A stretch of 15,141 bases of DNA from Alphaproteobacteria bacterium UBA3307 (GTDB lineage Bacteria; Pseudomonadota; Alphaproteobacteria; RF32; CAG-239). A program made the translations under genes and the position numbers. This document shows positions 5,876 through 13,018 of the stretch, one piece after another (the stretch's first letter is position 1; every line of letters begins with the position of its first letter). The notes under the pieces were generated by a model. The model ran no database searches, was not told where the DNA came from, and saw only the letters and a list, made by a program, of their open reading frames with translations. The stretch is taken from contig DEST01000089.1 in NCBI GenBank assembly GCA_002361365.1, forward strand, positions 1 through 15,141. Reading direction: 5' to 3'.

Positions 5876-7108
5876 TTACCCCTCATAAAACATATACGAA
5901 AACAAAATGGCCGCCGTAATACCGACAAAATCGGCAAACAATGCGCAAGGAACCGCGTGCCGTGTTTTGGCGATTTTGACCGCGCCGAAATAGAGAGCAA
6001 TCACATAAAGCGTGGTTTCGGTCGAGCCCTGCATCACCGACGATACAAACGCCGGAAAACTGTCGGCGCCGTAATTCTGCATTGTTTCCAACATCATCGC
6101 GCGCGCTCCGTTGCCCGAAAGCGGCTTCATCAGCGCGGTCGGCAACGCCGGAATAAAGCCGGTATCAACCCCGAGCCAACCGAAAAACTTGCCAAAACAC
6201 CACACCACGCCGTCGAGCACGCCGGAATAACGCAACACCGCAATCGCCGTCAGCATCGCCACCAAATACGGAATAATCTGCACCGCGATTTGAAAGCCCT
6301 CTTTGGCACCCTCGATAAATGTTTCATACAGATTAAGTTTTTTAACCAAACCTGCAAGTAAAAACAAAAAGATAAAGAATAAAATTAAAGCATTACCAAA
6401 AGTTTCGGAATATTGCAAACGGGCCTCGGGTGATAAATGCCAAAACAATGCGCACAACCCGCCAACCAGTCCGATTAAACCGAGCAAATATGCCAAAACC
6501 ATGCGATTGAAAATTTTGAGTTTTTGCACAAACGACACCGCCAAGAATCCGGCTAATGTCGAACACGAAGTTGCCAACAAAATCGGCACGAATACCGCAC
6601 TCGGATTAGCCGAACCTTGCAAATGACGATACATCAAAATTGAAATCGGCAAAACCGTAATAGCCGAAGCATTAATCACAATAAACATAATCTCGGCATT
6701 TGAGGCCTCATTTTTTTTTGTGTTATGCGCTTGTAACTGCTCCATCGCCTTTAACCCCATCGGCGTTGCCGCATTATCCAGTCCTAAAATGTTGGCCGCC
6801 ATATTCATAACAATTGAGCCGATAGCCGGACTATTTTCCGGTATTTGCGGCATAATTACCTTAAACAGCGGCCGTAGAGCTTTAGCCAGCAATTCTGTCA
6901 GGCCTGACTTTTCGGCAATTTTAAGTAAACCAAGCCACAAGCAAAGCATACCGGTCAAATTGATTGCAAGTTCAAATGCATTTCTTGCCGCTGCAAAAAG
7001 CTGATTAGCTATTTCGCTGAAAATCGCCGTATTTCCCATAAATGCACACTGTACAAGCGCCGCCAAAAAACTAATGATAAAAAATGCCGTCCATAAAATA
7101 TTTAGCAT
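5876..7108 (-). CDS. SpmA-SpmB fusion (Gate/nucleoside-recognition domain membrane protein)
   Basis: This 410-residue inner-membrane protein joins the two spore maturation proteins SpmA and SpmB, which are separate genes in Bacillus. The SpmA-like half covers about residues 1-200 and has GLDNAATPMG (109-118). The SpmB-like half covers about 235-410 and has KPLSGNGAR (328-336) and QGSTETTLYVIALYFGAV (360-377). Many hydrophobic helices are visible throughout. In Bacillus SpmA and SpmB affect spore core dehydration. Fused homologues occur in non-sporulating Gram-negatives, where the transported substrate or role is not known to me. It is co-transcribed with dtd. Base composition steps up sharply within the gene: 226 G+C in 420 bases at 5881-6300 against 166 in 420 at 6301-6720. 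AAGGGG precedes the ATG. Confidence 0.87.
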   Translation of the reverse strand: MLNILWTAFFIISFLAALVQCAFMGNTAIFSEIANQLFAAARNAFELAINLTGMLCLWLGLLKIAEKSGLTELLAKALRPLFKVIMPQIPENSPAIGSIVMNMAANILGLDNAATPMGLKAMEQLQAHNTKKNEASNAEIMFIVINASAITVLPISILMYRHLQGSANPSAVFVPILLATSCSTLAGFLAVSFVQKLKIFNRMVLAYLLGLIGLVGGLCALFWHLSPEARLQYSETFGNALILFFIFLFLLAGLVKKLNLYETFIEGAKEGFQIAVQIIPYLVAMLTAIAVLRYSGVLDGVVWCFGKFFGWLGVDTGFIPALPTALMKPLSGNGARAMMLETMQNYGADSFPAFVSSVMQGSTETTLYVIALYFGAVKIAKTRHAVPCALFADFVGITAAILFSYMFYEG

Positions 7109-7128
7109 AATATGTGCCCCTTTAAGTA

Positions 7129-7170
7129 TCTTAACTAATTTATTGTCATCTTATTCTTTTTGAGTTAAGA
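7129..7170. repeat. Inverted repeat upstream of the SpmAB-like gene
   Basis: TCTTAACT (7129-7136) and AGTTAAGA (7163-7170) are perfect 8-bp arms around 26 nt, in the 5' region of the spmAB-dtd operon. A weak minus-strand promoter pair (TTGCGT, 16 nt, TAAGAT) overlaps it. It could be an operator or a leader hairpin. The rest of this 208-nt divergent region, up to 7264, shows only AT-rich sequence. Confidence 0.3.
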
Positions 7171-7264
7171 CGCAACAATTTATGCCGTTTTATCAAGATA
7201 TTTATCATATTTGCCGCAATATTTATTTTCATTTTAAAATATTCATTTTTTTGCACAAATATTA

Positions 7265-7293
7265 TTGACAAAATAAGTAAAATAAGATAAAAT
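7265..7293 (+). promoter_or_regulatory. Near-consensus promoter of the two-gene unknown operon
   Basis: TTGACA (7265-7270), a 17-nt spacer and TAAAAT (7288-7293) match the sigma70 consensus at 11 of 12 positions. The expected transcript start near 7300 leaves a very short leader holding AAGGAG (7304-7309) before the ATG at 7317. No operator dyad is evident, so strong constitutive expression is likely. Confidence 0.75.
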
Positions 7294-7316
7294 CAAAAAA
7301 AGTAAGGAGAAAAACA

Positions 7317-8399
7317 ATGGCAGAAAATGATAGTGCAACATTTAAAACTTATAGTTCTGAAGAAAAAGAAGACGGAAAGCTGCTTAACTCATTTAGATTA
7401 GATGATAAATCTGTTGAATTTCTGGAATCAAAACTAGAAGCAAAAATCAATCCCGACATAGAAACACAAAAAGATTATTTTCGTACAGTGTTTTATTTTA
7501 AATGTTGCGGAATCCAAAAGGAAACTGACAAGCCTGATAGCCAATCAGAAAAATTTTCTCCGCAAGATTGTATATTTTCTAAAGAAAAAGCCGATTTACT
7601 TTTTGAAGATATATATGAATTTTCCTTAGAAAGCGATAAATTTATAAAAGATTTAAGCGCTAAAATGGATGCCGGCAATATGCCTTCTGAAGAAGAGATG
7701 AATACTTTTATGGATTATCAAACCAAAAATCAAGAAGCTCGTTTGTTGATTATGAATGACTCTTTATACTCTGAATTGGAACACAAAGAAAATAATATTC
7801 AGAATTTTGTTGATGAACAAATTAAGAATAATGAAAATTACGTATTCAAAAATACTTATGATTATTCTTTGTCATCTGAAGCCATAAACACCGGTATTTT
7901 GCGCAGTGATGACGCAAGTTTTTATCAAGCTGCACAAAATGAAACCATAAGCGGTAATATTGGAATTTTAAGAACTGCATCTTTACAAAACTTATTCAAT
8001 TATATACAATCTTCTCCGGATTTAGCGCAGAAGATGGAGAAAAATTACAGCGCGGTTGTATCTCAAGCTGCTGCAGATATTGCGACTTATCTCCCTAAGG
8101 GCGCAAACTTAGATGAATATCTGCCAATCATAAAAGAACATCCCAAAGCTGTTTTGGCTTTGGCTGTTACTGCAAAAGCAAACAACGAAACAAATACACC
8201 TACAACAATTGCATCACCGGAAGATTTGCTTAAAAAATCGCAATATCCTGCCATTGTGGCTCTGTCCGATAAAATTTCGTTTAGCGATTTGCAAGGTAGT
8301 ATGAAGATGATACATCAAGAAGCGCAACCAATTATCGGATTGGGCAGAGAAAATCCTAATACTCAGACAATTCATCGTGCAAAAGTTAATGAAGGATAA
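7317..8399 (+). CDS. Hypothetical acidic cytoplasmic protein, 360 aa
   Basis: I do not recognise a family. The product has 360 residues, no signal peptide and no membrane segment. The first 170 residues are acidic and rich in Glu, Lys, Asp and Ser. The middle and end (about 185-345) contain alternating helices with Asn, Gln and Ala. A Cys-Cys pair near residue 62 and one Cys near 85 show no zinc-binding pattern. The gene is AT-rich (19 and 16 G+C in two hand-counted 60-base lines at 7321 and 7441), lower than its neighbours, which could mean recent acquisition or fast evolution. It has a near-consensus promoter and AAGGAG 7 nt before the ATG, and is followed after 5 nt by a second unknown gene in the same operon. 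Confidence 0.72.
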   Translation: MAENDSATFKTYSSEEKEDGKLLNSFRLDDKSVEFLESKLEAKINPDIETQKDYFRTVFYFKCCGIQKETDKPDSQSEKFSPQDCIFSKEKADLLFEDIYEFSLESDKFIKDLSAKMDAGNMPSEEEMNTFMDYQTKNQEARLLIMNDSLYSELEHKENNIQNFVDEQIKNNENYVFKNTYDYSLSSEAINTGILRSDDASFYQAAQNETISGNIGILRTASLQNLFNYIQSSPDLAQKMEKNYSAVVSQAAADIATYLPKGANLDEYLPIIKEHPKAVLALAVTAKANNETNTPTTIASPEDLLKKSQYPAIVALSDKISFSDLQGSMKMIHQEAQPIIGLGRENPNTQTIHRAKVNEG

Positions 8400-8404
8400 A
8401 ATCA

Positions 8405-8764
8405 ATGGAATACTCTCGTTTTGATGATGTTGCCTCTCTGCTGATTGAATTATGCCAACCGATGAATGATAAAGAATTAGTTGCGTTGATGAATGTGAAA
8501 ATATCTATGTCTGAAAGCAAGGATTTTGAAAAACATTATACAGCGGCTACAAAAGGTTTATACGTTAGACATTTTCAAGAGCTTAAAAATCATACTTATC
8601 AACCGCAACGTTTTTCTGATATCAATACTCATTTAATTGAAGGTATTAAAGATAAAACTGCAGAAATAGGTATATTGCCGGCATATACTACAACAGATAG
8701 CACTACAAACTCACCTGCCATTGCCGGATTGCGCGCCAAAATTGCAAAATTACGTGAAAAATAG
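8405..8764 (+). CDS. Hypothetical small protein, 119 aa, second gene of the operon
   Basis: I do not recognise a family. The 119-residue soluble product appears mostly helical, with a Thr/Ser-rich stretch (TTTDSTTNSPAI, about 95-106) and a short basic amphipathic helix at the end (GLRAKIAKLREK). Its ribosome site GAAGGA overlaps the stop region of the 360-aa gene, and the ATG comes 5 nt after that stop, so the two are co-translated and may act together. It converges on merR with only 8 nt between the stop codons. Nothing in it suggests a toxin, an antitoxin or an immunity protein. Confidence 0.7.
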   Translation: MEYSRFDDVASLLIELCQPMNDKELVALMNVKISMSESKDFEKHYTAATKGLYVRHFQELKNHTYQPQRFSDINTHLIEGIKDKTAEIGILPAYTTTDSTTNSPAIAGLRAKIAKLREK

Positions 8765-8772
8765 TGTGCCAA

Positions 8773-9210
8773 TCACTTTTTCGGTTCAAACAAACGCTTG
8801 CGTTCCGCCTCCAAATCACGATGTTTGGATAGGACGTTTTTTTCACCGTCTTGTATGGCCGCTTCATAATATTTGATTTTGAAGTTGATTTTTTCCATAT
8901 TATCTTTTAATGCCTGAATTTGTCGCTCAAGCCGTTTTTTCTGAGTTAAAAATATTTCCATACGCTCTTTAACGGTTTTATCCCCATCTTTGCTCAACTC
9001 TAAATAGTGTTTGATTTCTTTAAGCGGTAAACCGGTTGACTTTAGGCACTCCAAAATATTAAGCCACGCCAAATCCTGTTCACTGAAACGACGTAAACCC
9101 GCCGAATTTTTGCGAATATTCGGCAGCAAACCTTCTTTTTCGTAATAGCGCAAAGTATAGGTTGTAACCCCCATCAATTTTGCCACATCTCCGATACTGT
9201 ATGTATTCAT
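8773..9210 (-). CDS. MerR-family regulator, AdhR/NmlR-like
   Basis: The product has 145 residues from the ATG at 9210. AAAGGAGG (9218-9225) fixes this start; the in-frame ATG at 9237 lies inside the -10 box. Residues 3-70 form the MerR winged helix-turn-helix (YSIGDVAKLMGVTTYTLRYY, then GLRRFSEQDLAWL). Residues 75-120 are the long dimerisation helix. Cys55, in ILECLKSTGLPLKEIK, sits where the AdhR/NmlR subgroup has its conserved cysteine (Cys52/54), which senses aldehydes or other reactive electrophiles. No C-terminal metal-binding cysteines are present, arguing against a metal sensor. It likely autoregulates through its own 19-bp-spacer promoter and may also control the hydrolase at 1-202. 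Confidence 0.9.
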   Translation of the reverse strand: MNTYSIGDVAKLMGVTTYTLRYYEKEGLLPNIRKNSAGLRRFSEQDLAWLNILECLKSTGLPLKEIKHYLELSKDGDKTVKERMEIFLTQKKRLERQIQALKDNMEKINFKIKYYEAAIQDGEKNVLSKHRDLEAERKRLFEPKK

Positions 9211-9232
9211 TTTTATACCTCCTTTCAAAGGG

Positions 9233-9263
9233 AACATAAAACTTAAAGCATACTCTAAGTCAA
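9233..9263 (-). promoter_or_regulatory. Autoregulated merR promoter with 19-bp spacer and operator dyad
   Basis: On the minus strand TTGACT (9263-9258), exactly 19 nt, and TATGTT (9238-9233). The dyad at 9241-9260 reads ACTTAAAGCATACTCTAAGT on the plus strand, with one mismatch between half-sites. On the minus strand it reads CTTAGAG-N4-CTTTAAG, close to the AdhR inverted repeat CTTAAAG-N4-CTTTAAG as I remember it. The predicted transcript starts near 9226, immediately before the ribosome site. Confidence 0.72.
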
Positions 9264-9282
9264 GGATTTTTTGTAAGTGATG

Positions 9283-11619
9283 TTATATTTTTACGCCGAT
9301 AGTTAAAATATTTTGCCCGTTTTCACGTTTATAATCGAGAAAATCGGTCATTTTGCGTACCAAAAAAATACCCAAACCGCCGATATTTCTATCTTCTGCC
9401 GATAGGTTTAAATCAGGCTCAGATTGCTTTTGCGGGTTATATTCCGCCCCGTTATCCGTAAAACTCAGGCAATACATTTCATTTGCGACAAAAGTTTTCA
9501 ACCGCAAAGTGCCTGTCAGACGATATGCATATTGTGCAATATTTGAAACTATTTCTTCTGTTGCCACCATAACTTTATGTTGCACCTTCAAATCAACAGA
9601 CTTTGTTTGCATATCTTGTTCAACATAGTGTAAAATTTTATCTATATTTTTAAGGCTGGCCTCAACCGTATAAGTATTGGTATCTGCACCGCAATAAAGC
9701 AATTCCAACATAGTCATATCATCGGATTGCTCGGCATCTTGCGTAAATTTGGACACATCGGTTTTTACCAAATTCAACGTATCTGACGGCGATTGTAATT
9801 CACTATTTAATATTGCGGTCAATCGCTGCTCACCATAAAAATTACCGTTGATATCTTGAGCCTCATTTACACCATCAGTATATAAAAACAAGCGATTTCC
9901 TGTCGTCATCTGCAAGTGTTCTGCCTTAAACTTCATATTAGGCATTGCTCCCAATACTATATTACGTTCTACTTTCAGCATATTATATCCGCTTTCAGTG
10001 CGCACAAACGGCGGATTATGACCGGCGTTAACATAGTTCAATTCACCGTTTTTAAGGTTCAACACAGCCATAAATGCGGTAATAAACATATCAGCACTGC
10101 CTCTGCATAGTTCATTATTGACTTCATAAAAAATTCTAGAAACAGAATGTTCGGTCTTGGCTATACTGCGAATAAGGGCTTTTGCATTCATCATTGACAT
10201 TGCGGCCGGAATGCCCTTACCGGAAACATCGGCAATCACCACCGCAAAATGCTCGCTGTCAACAAAGAAAAAATCATAAAAATCACCGCCTACTTTTCTG
10301 GCTGCTGTCATCGTTGCATAGATTTCAAATTCCGGATGAATCGGAAAATCAATTGGTAGTGCCGCTAGTTGAATCTTTTGCGCAATTTCCAATTCACTTT
10401 CACCTTTTTGCCGCTCAGAAGCTGCTTTTTGCACCAATGCAATATGTTGCAACAGATTATCTCTCATTTTATGAAACGCATCGGTCATCACGCCGATTTC
10501 ATCTTTGGCCGCATCTTCTGGTAATGTAGCAGAAAAATCACCCTCACCATATTGCAGTGCTACTTTACTCAAATCCAACAATGGTTTGGTTGAACGCCGA
10601 CAAATATAGTTGATTAAAAATAACAGTGCCGCCAACCACAACAACATAAAAGTCATCATTTTAACCTGCAAATCGCGCAAAGGTTCAACAAATTCTTTTT
10701 TAGAGCAAACTAAGCCAACTCCCCAATTTAAGTCTTTAACTGGAGCATATAGTACCACCACAGCATTATCATATACAGTAGATACCGGGATTTCTATACT
10801 TCCGGCTCGTCCGACAGATATATCATCAAAAGCATGCTGCAGTTGAGGTAAATTTTTCTGAGCGGCAACATCTTGAATATTTGCAACATTTTGTAATTTT
10901 TCATTTGGGTGAACAATAAAACGTCCTTGCGGAGAAACTACCCAATATTTTCCGATACTGGTAGTTTCTGCCATAGCTATATATTCACGAACTGCTGCCA
11001 AATCAACAGACACCGCAACCAATCCGTCAAATTTATCGGAGCCGACAAACTTAAACGGAATCAAACAAGTTATCACCGGAGATTTTTGATTAAATTCTTC
11101 GGCAATATAAGGTTCGCTCCAAAACGCAATTTCTTCTTTTGGTACAGCCTTAAACCAAGGATAAAGCTCATAAAAATTTTTTATTTCTTTTGATGTAAAC
11201 TGAAAATTACCATCATAAATCATTGCCGAATACATTGTTCCGGTTGAAACATCTTCATCTTCAAACACATAAACCCATGCGTGAGCTGCATATGAATCGT
11301 CATAAGTTAATGTCTGCATACCGGAATGCAACAAATGTCGCATCATGCTGACATCTGTTCTCGGCAATTCTTTAAGTGTATTTTTTATTGTAAGTGCGGC
11401 GCTTTCGATTTCCCAACCGCTTGCAACCAAATCAGATACAACATCATGCAACGGGCGCCGCGCCAGACTTTCTATATGAGCCCTAATAATCGGACGAGAA
11501 TGTTCTGCCAAATAAAACCACAGCCATGCCACACCGGCCAGTACGCATACGGAAATACTGACACTAAGTCTAAACGTCAGTGAGCGTCTTCTCAGCCAAT
11601 TGCGGACAGCCGTGTACAT
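9283..11619 (-). CDS. Membrane sensor with PP2C/SpoIIE phosphatase and fused RsbW-like ATPase
   Basis: The product has 778 residues from the ATG at 11619, one base after the STAS gene's stop. The open frame extends to a TTG at 11661 inside the STAS gene, which I reject. Domains in order: membrane segment 17-38; periplasmic dCache-like sensor about 40-318 (YWVVSPQGRFIVHPN at 225-239); membrane segment 320-340; HAMP 342-395; linker helix; PP2C/RsbU phosphatase about 420-640, with metal residues in GGDFYDF (D446), DVSGKG (D464), YTDGVNE (D582) and SDDMT; and a histidine-kinase-like ATPase of the RsbW type about 650-778, with N-box ATEEIVSN (686-693), DNG (722-724) and GGLGIFLVRKM. Both catalytic units look intact. 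It should set the phosphorylation state of the STAS partner in response to an extracytoplasmic signal. Confidence 0.9.
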   Translation of the reverse strand: MYTAVRNWLRRRSLTFRLSVSISVCVLAGVAWLWFYLAEHSRPIIRAHIESLARRPLHDVVSDLVASGWEIESAALTIKNTLKELPRTDVSMMRHLLHSGMQTLTYDDSYAAHAWVYVFEDEDVSTGTMYSAMIYDGNFQFTSKEIKNFYELYPWFKAVPKEEIAFWSEPYIAEEFNQKSPVITCLIPFKFVGSDKFDGLVAVSVDLAAVREYIAMAETTSIGKYWVVSPQGRFIVHPNEKLQNVANIQDVAAQKNLPQLQHAFDDISVGRAGSIEIPVSTVYDNAVVVLYAPVKDLNWGVGLVCSKKEFVEPLRDLQVKMMTFMLLWLAALLFLINYICRRSTKPLLDLSKVALQYGEGDFSATLPEDAAKDEIGVMTDAFHKMRDNLLQHIALVQKAASERQKGESELEIAQKIQLAALPIDFPIHPEFEIYATMTAARKVGGDFYDFFFVDSEHFAVVIADVSGKGIPAAMSMMNAKALIRSIAKTEHSVSRIFYEVNNELCRGSADMFITAFMAVLNLKNGELNYVNAGHNPPFVRTESGYNMLKVERNIVLGAMPNMKFKAEHLQMTTGNRLFLYTDGVNEAQDINGNFYGEQRLTAILNSELQSPSDTLNLVKTDVSKFTQDAEQSDDMTMLELLYCGADTNTYTVEASLKNIDKILHYVEQDMQTKSVDLKVQHKVMVATEEIVSNIAQYAYRLTGTLRLKTFVANEMYCLSFTDNGAEYNPQKQSEPDLNLSAEDRNIGGLGIFLVRKMTDFLDYKRENGQNILTIGVKI

Positions 11620-11620
11620 T

Positions 11621-11917
11621 TTATTCAATATCCATAATACCGGAAAAACCGACAATTTCAAAAATTTCTTTTACCGATGGTTGTAAGTTAATCAGTTTCA
11701 TTGTACCACCATTGGCGTTCATAACCTTTTGTGCTTGTAAAAATACACGCAAACCTGCCGAAAAAACATAGTCAACATCAGCTAAATCAAACACCAATTC
11801 TTTTAAATCGGTAAAATCTATTTTTTCCAGCAATTCCGGAGCTGAGTTGGTGTCAATACGCCCCATAATTGAGCATACTGCCTTTTCTCCTTCTTTTTGA
11901 ATTGTAAATTCCATCAT
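11621..11917 (-). CDS. STAS-domain anti-sigma-factor antagonist (RsbV/SpoIIAA-like)
   Basis: The product is a single STAS domain of 98 residues. The phosphorylation site is kept: Ser53 in VDYVFSAGLRVFL lines up with the serine of the DSSGL/DSTGL motif in SpoIIAA and RsbV. In the known systems the unphosphorylated form binds an RsbW-type kinase or another target, the kinase phosphorylates this serine and a PP2C phosphatase removes it. Here both opposing activities appear to lie in the next gene, only one base downstream. No sigma factor is nearby, so the output is unknown. Two adjacent ATGs (11917, 11914) are possible; AAAGGA at 11922-11927 gives spacings of 4 or 7 nt, which slightly favours 11914. 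Confidence 0.9.
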   Translation of the reverse strand: MMEFTIQKEGEKAVCSIMGRIDTNSAPELLEKIDFTDLKELVFDLADVDYVFSAGLRVFLQAQKVMNANGGTMKLINLQPSVKEIFEIVGFSGIMDIE

Positions 11918-11944
11918 ACATTCCTTTCTATTAAGCTTTTCTGC

Positions 11945-11973
11945 ATTATATAAAAATATGCTACATTCGTCAA
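11945..11973 (-). promoter_or_regulatory. Near-consensus promoter of the STAS-phosphatase operon
   Basis: On the minus strand TTGACG (11973-11968), a 17-nt spacer and TATAAT (11950-11945) match sigma70 at 11 of 12 positions, about 30 nt before the ATG. The strength suggests that the switch is made constitutively and controlled after translation. Confidence 0.75.
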
Positions 11974-12001
11974 TTAAAATTATATATTTATCATATCATT
12001 A

Positions 12002-12343
12002 TCACGATTCCTCTAATAATGAGATATAGTTCTGATAGCGTTTTCCATAGTTTTGATAGTATAGCATAACACTGTCATTCATAACCGGAGAATTATATTG
12101 TTCTAAGCATTGCTGTGTCGGTTTAACGCTTAAAATATCGTTCTTAAAGTTAGTTTCTACTCCGATAAGTGCGGTTTGTAACGGTTCTTGCATCAATTTT
12201 TCATAATCTGCAGCGCAAATTTTAAATTTGGCACAATCTATTTTACCTTCTGTTTTAAGATACATTGCCACTGTCATCAATCTAATATATTCCAACAATA
12301 ACAACGGAGAAAATTTTTCCAATACTGTTTTCGGTGCTTCCAT
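12002..12343 (-). CDS. Hypothetical small protein, 113 aa
   Basis: I do not recognise a family. The product is 113 residues from the ATG at 12343, chosen because AGAGGA (12349-12354) lies 5 nt upstream and a promoter -10 box at 12368-12373 would start transcription near 12361, inside the longer open frame that begins at 12403. The protein appears helical and soluble, with three cysteines and a Tyr/Asn-rich end (MLYYQNYGKRYQNY). It is divergent from the L,D-transpeptidase gene and lies upstream of the STAS operon on the same strand, separated by 84 nt that include that operon's own promoter. A link to either neighbour is not shown. Confidence 0.6.
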   Translation of the reverse strand: MEAPKTVLEKFSPLLLLEYIRLMTVAMYLKTEGKIDCAKFKICAADYEKLMQEPLQTALIGVETNFKNDILSVKPTQQCLEQYNSPVMNDSVMLYYQNYGKRYQNYISLLEES

Positions 12344-12364
12344 TTTGTTCCTCTCACTTTGATA

Positions 12365-12396
12365 TTGACAATAAATGATAAGTTTTTTAATGTCAA
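12365..12396. promoter_or_regulatory. Two opposing promoters sharing the same 32 bp
   Basis: Plus strand: TTGACA (12365-12370), 17 nt, TAATGT (12388-12393), for the L,D-transpeptidase. Minus strand: TTGACA (12396-12391), 17 nt, TATTGT (12373-12368), for the 113-aa protein. Each -10 box overlaps the other promoter's -35 box, so polymerase can occupy only one at a time. Confidence 0.55.
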
Positions 12397-12428
12397 TCAT
12401 CAATCACCATACAATAAGGATAAAATTT

Positions 12429-12932
12429 ATGTTTCAAAAATTGCTCTTTGCATTTATCGTATTTTGTTTTTCACCTCAGCAAACTAAGGCTGTCGAAATC
12501 CCGTCAATAGAGAGAATTTTAGTGCAAAAAAAAGCTCGTAAAATGTTTTTATATTCCGGTGATGATATTGTGCGCGAATATAATATCAGACTAGGCTCTA
12601 ATCCGACCGGGCCCAAAACCCGCCAAGGAGATAATCGCACTCCTGAAGGCGACTACACTATTGTGTTGCATAATCCTAAAAGTGCATATCATTTGTCCCT
12701 CAAAATATCTTATCCGACACTGCAACAACGTATTGAGGCTGAAAATAACGGCTATTCGGCAGGCGGAGATATTATGATTCACGGCTATCCGAACAAAGCT
12801 CCGAATTTTTTATTCAAGTTTATTCACAAAAACCGAGATTGGACCGCCGGTTGTATTGCCGTCAACAACAAGGAAATAGAAGAAATCTATAAGTTGGTAA
12901 AAGACGGCACCCCTATTCGGATTGAGCCGTAA
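12429..12932 (+). CDS. YafK-like L,D-transpeptidase (YkuD domain), exported
   Basis: The product has 167 residues from the ATG at 12429, which has TAAGGA 8 nt upstream and begins a signal peptide (MFQKLLFAFIVFCF, cut near TKA at 20-21). The longer frame from 12375 would bury that signal behind 18 extra residues. The rest is one YkuD catalytic domain of the YafK type (COG3034): GDNRTPEGDY (67-76), GGDIMIHGY with His118, and RDWTAGCIAV with the nucleophile Cys142. The family acts on peptidoglycan in the periplasm, forming or cleaving meso-diaminopimelate crosslinks; E. coli YafK releases Braun lipoprotein from peptidoglycan. Which reaction applies here cannot be read from sequence. There is no extra substrate-binding domain. 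Confidence 0.88.
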   Translation: MFQKLLFAFIVFCFSPQQTKAVEIPSIERILVQKKARKMFLYSGDDIVREYNIRLGSNPTGPKTRQGDNRTPEGDYTIVLHNPKSAYHLSLKISYPTLQQRIEAENNGYSAGGDIMIHGYPNKAPNFLFKFIHKNRDWTAGCIAVNNKEIEEIYKLVKDGTPIRIEP

Positions 12933-13018
12933 CCATACGGTTCGGTCTGCTCTGATTCCAGACTATTCATTTGAAGCCACAAAACATCCTTCCTTCTGTT
13001 TATTGTCATAACTGTTGT

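Noticed and set aside
5807..6361. Plus-strand 184-codon frame opposite spmAB and dtd
   Set aside because: It is His/Arg-rich antisense of two well-supported genes and has no family resemblance.
7317..8764. Reading the two unknown genes as a toxin-antitoxin or effector-immunity pair
   Set aside because: Gene sizes, the lack of toxin motifs and the lack of secretion signals give no support beyond their adjacency.
8763..8777. AGTG...CACT hairpin between the converging 119-aa gene and merR
   Set aside because: The stem is only 4 bp and overlaps both stop codons, so it is too weak to call a terminator despite the following Ts.
9211..9237. Longer merR start at 9237
   Set aside because: That ATG lies inside the -10 box of the merR promoter, and AAAGGAGG precedes the ATG at 9210.
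11620..11661. TTG start at 11661 for the phosphatase gene, overlapping the STAS gene by 41 bases
   Set aside because: It needs a rare start codon and 14 residues without family support; an ATG at 11619 follows the STAS stop by one base.
12375..12428. Longer L,D-transpeptidase start at 12375
   Set aside because: It would place 18 residues ahead of a clear signal peptide and would start inside the promoter; TAAGGA fits the ATG at 12429.
12927..12963. Short hairpins CCGTA/TACGG and GTCTG/CAGAC after the L,D-transpeptidase gene
   Set aside because: Both have 5-bp stems and neither is followed by a T-run, so no terminator is called.
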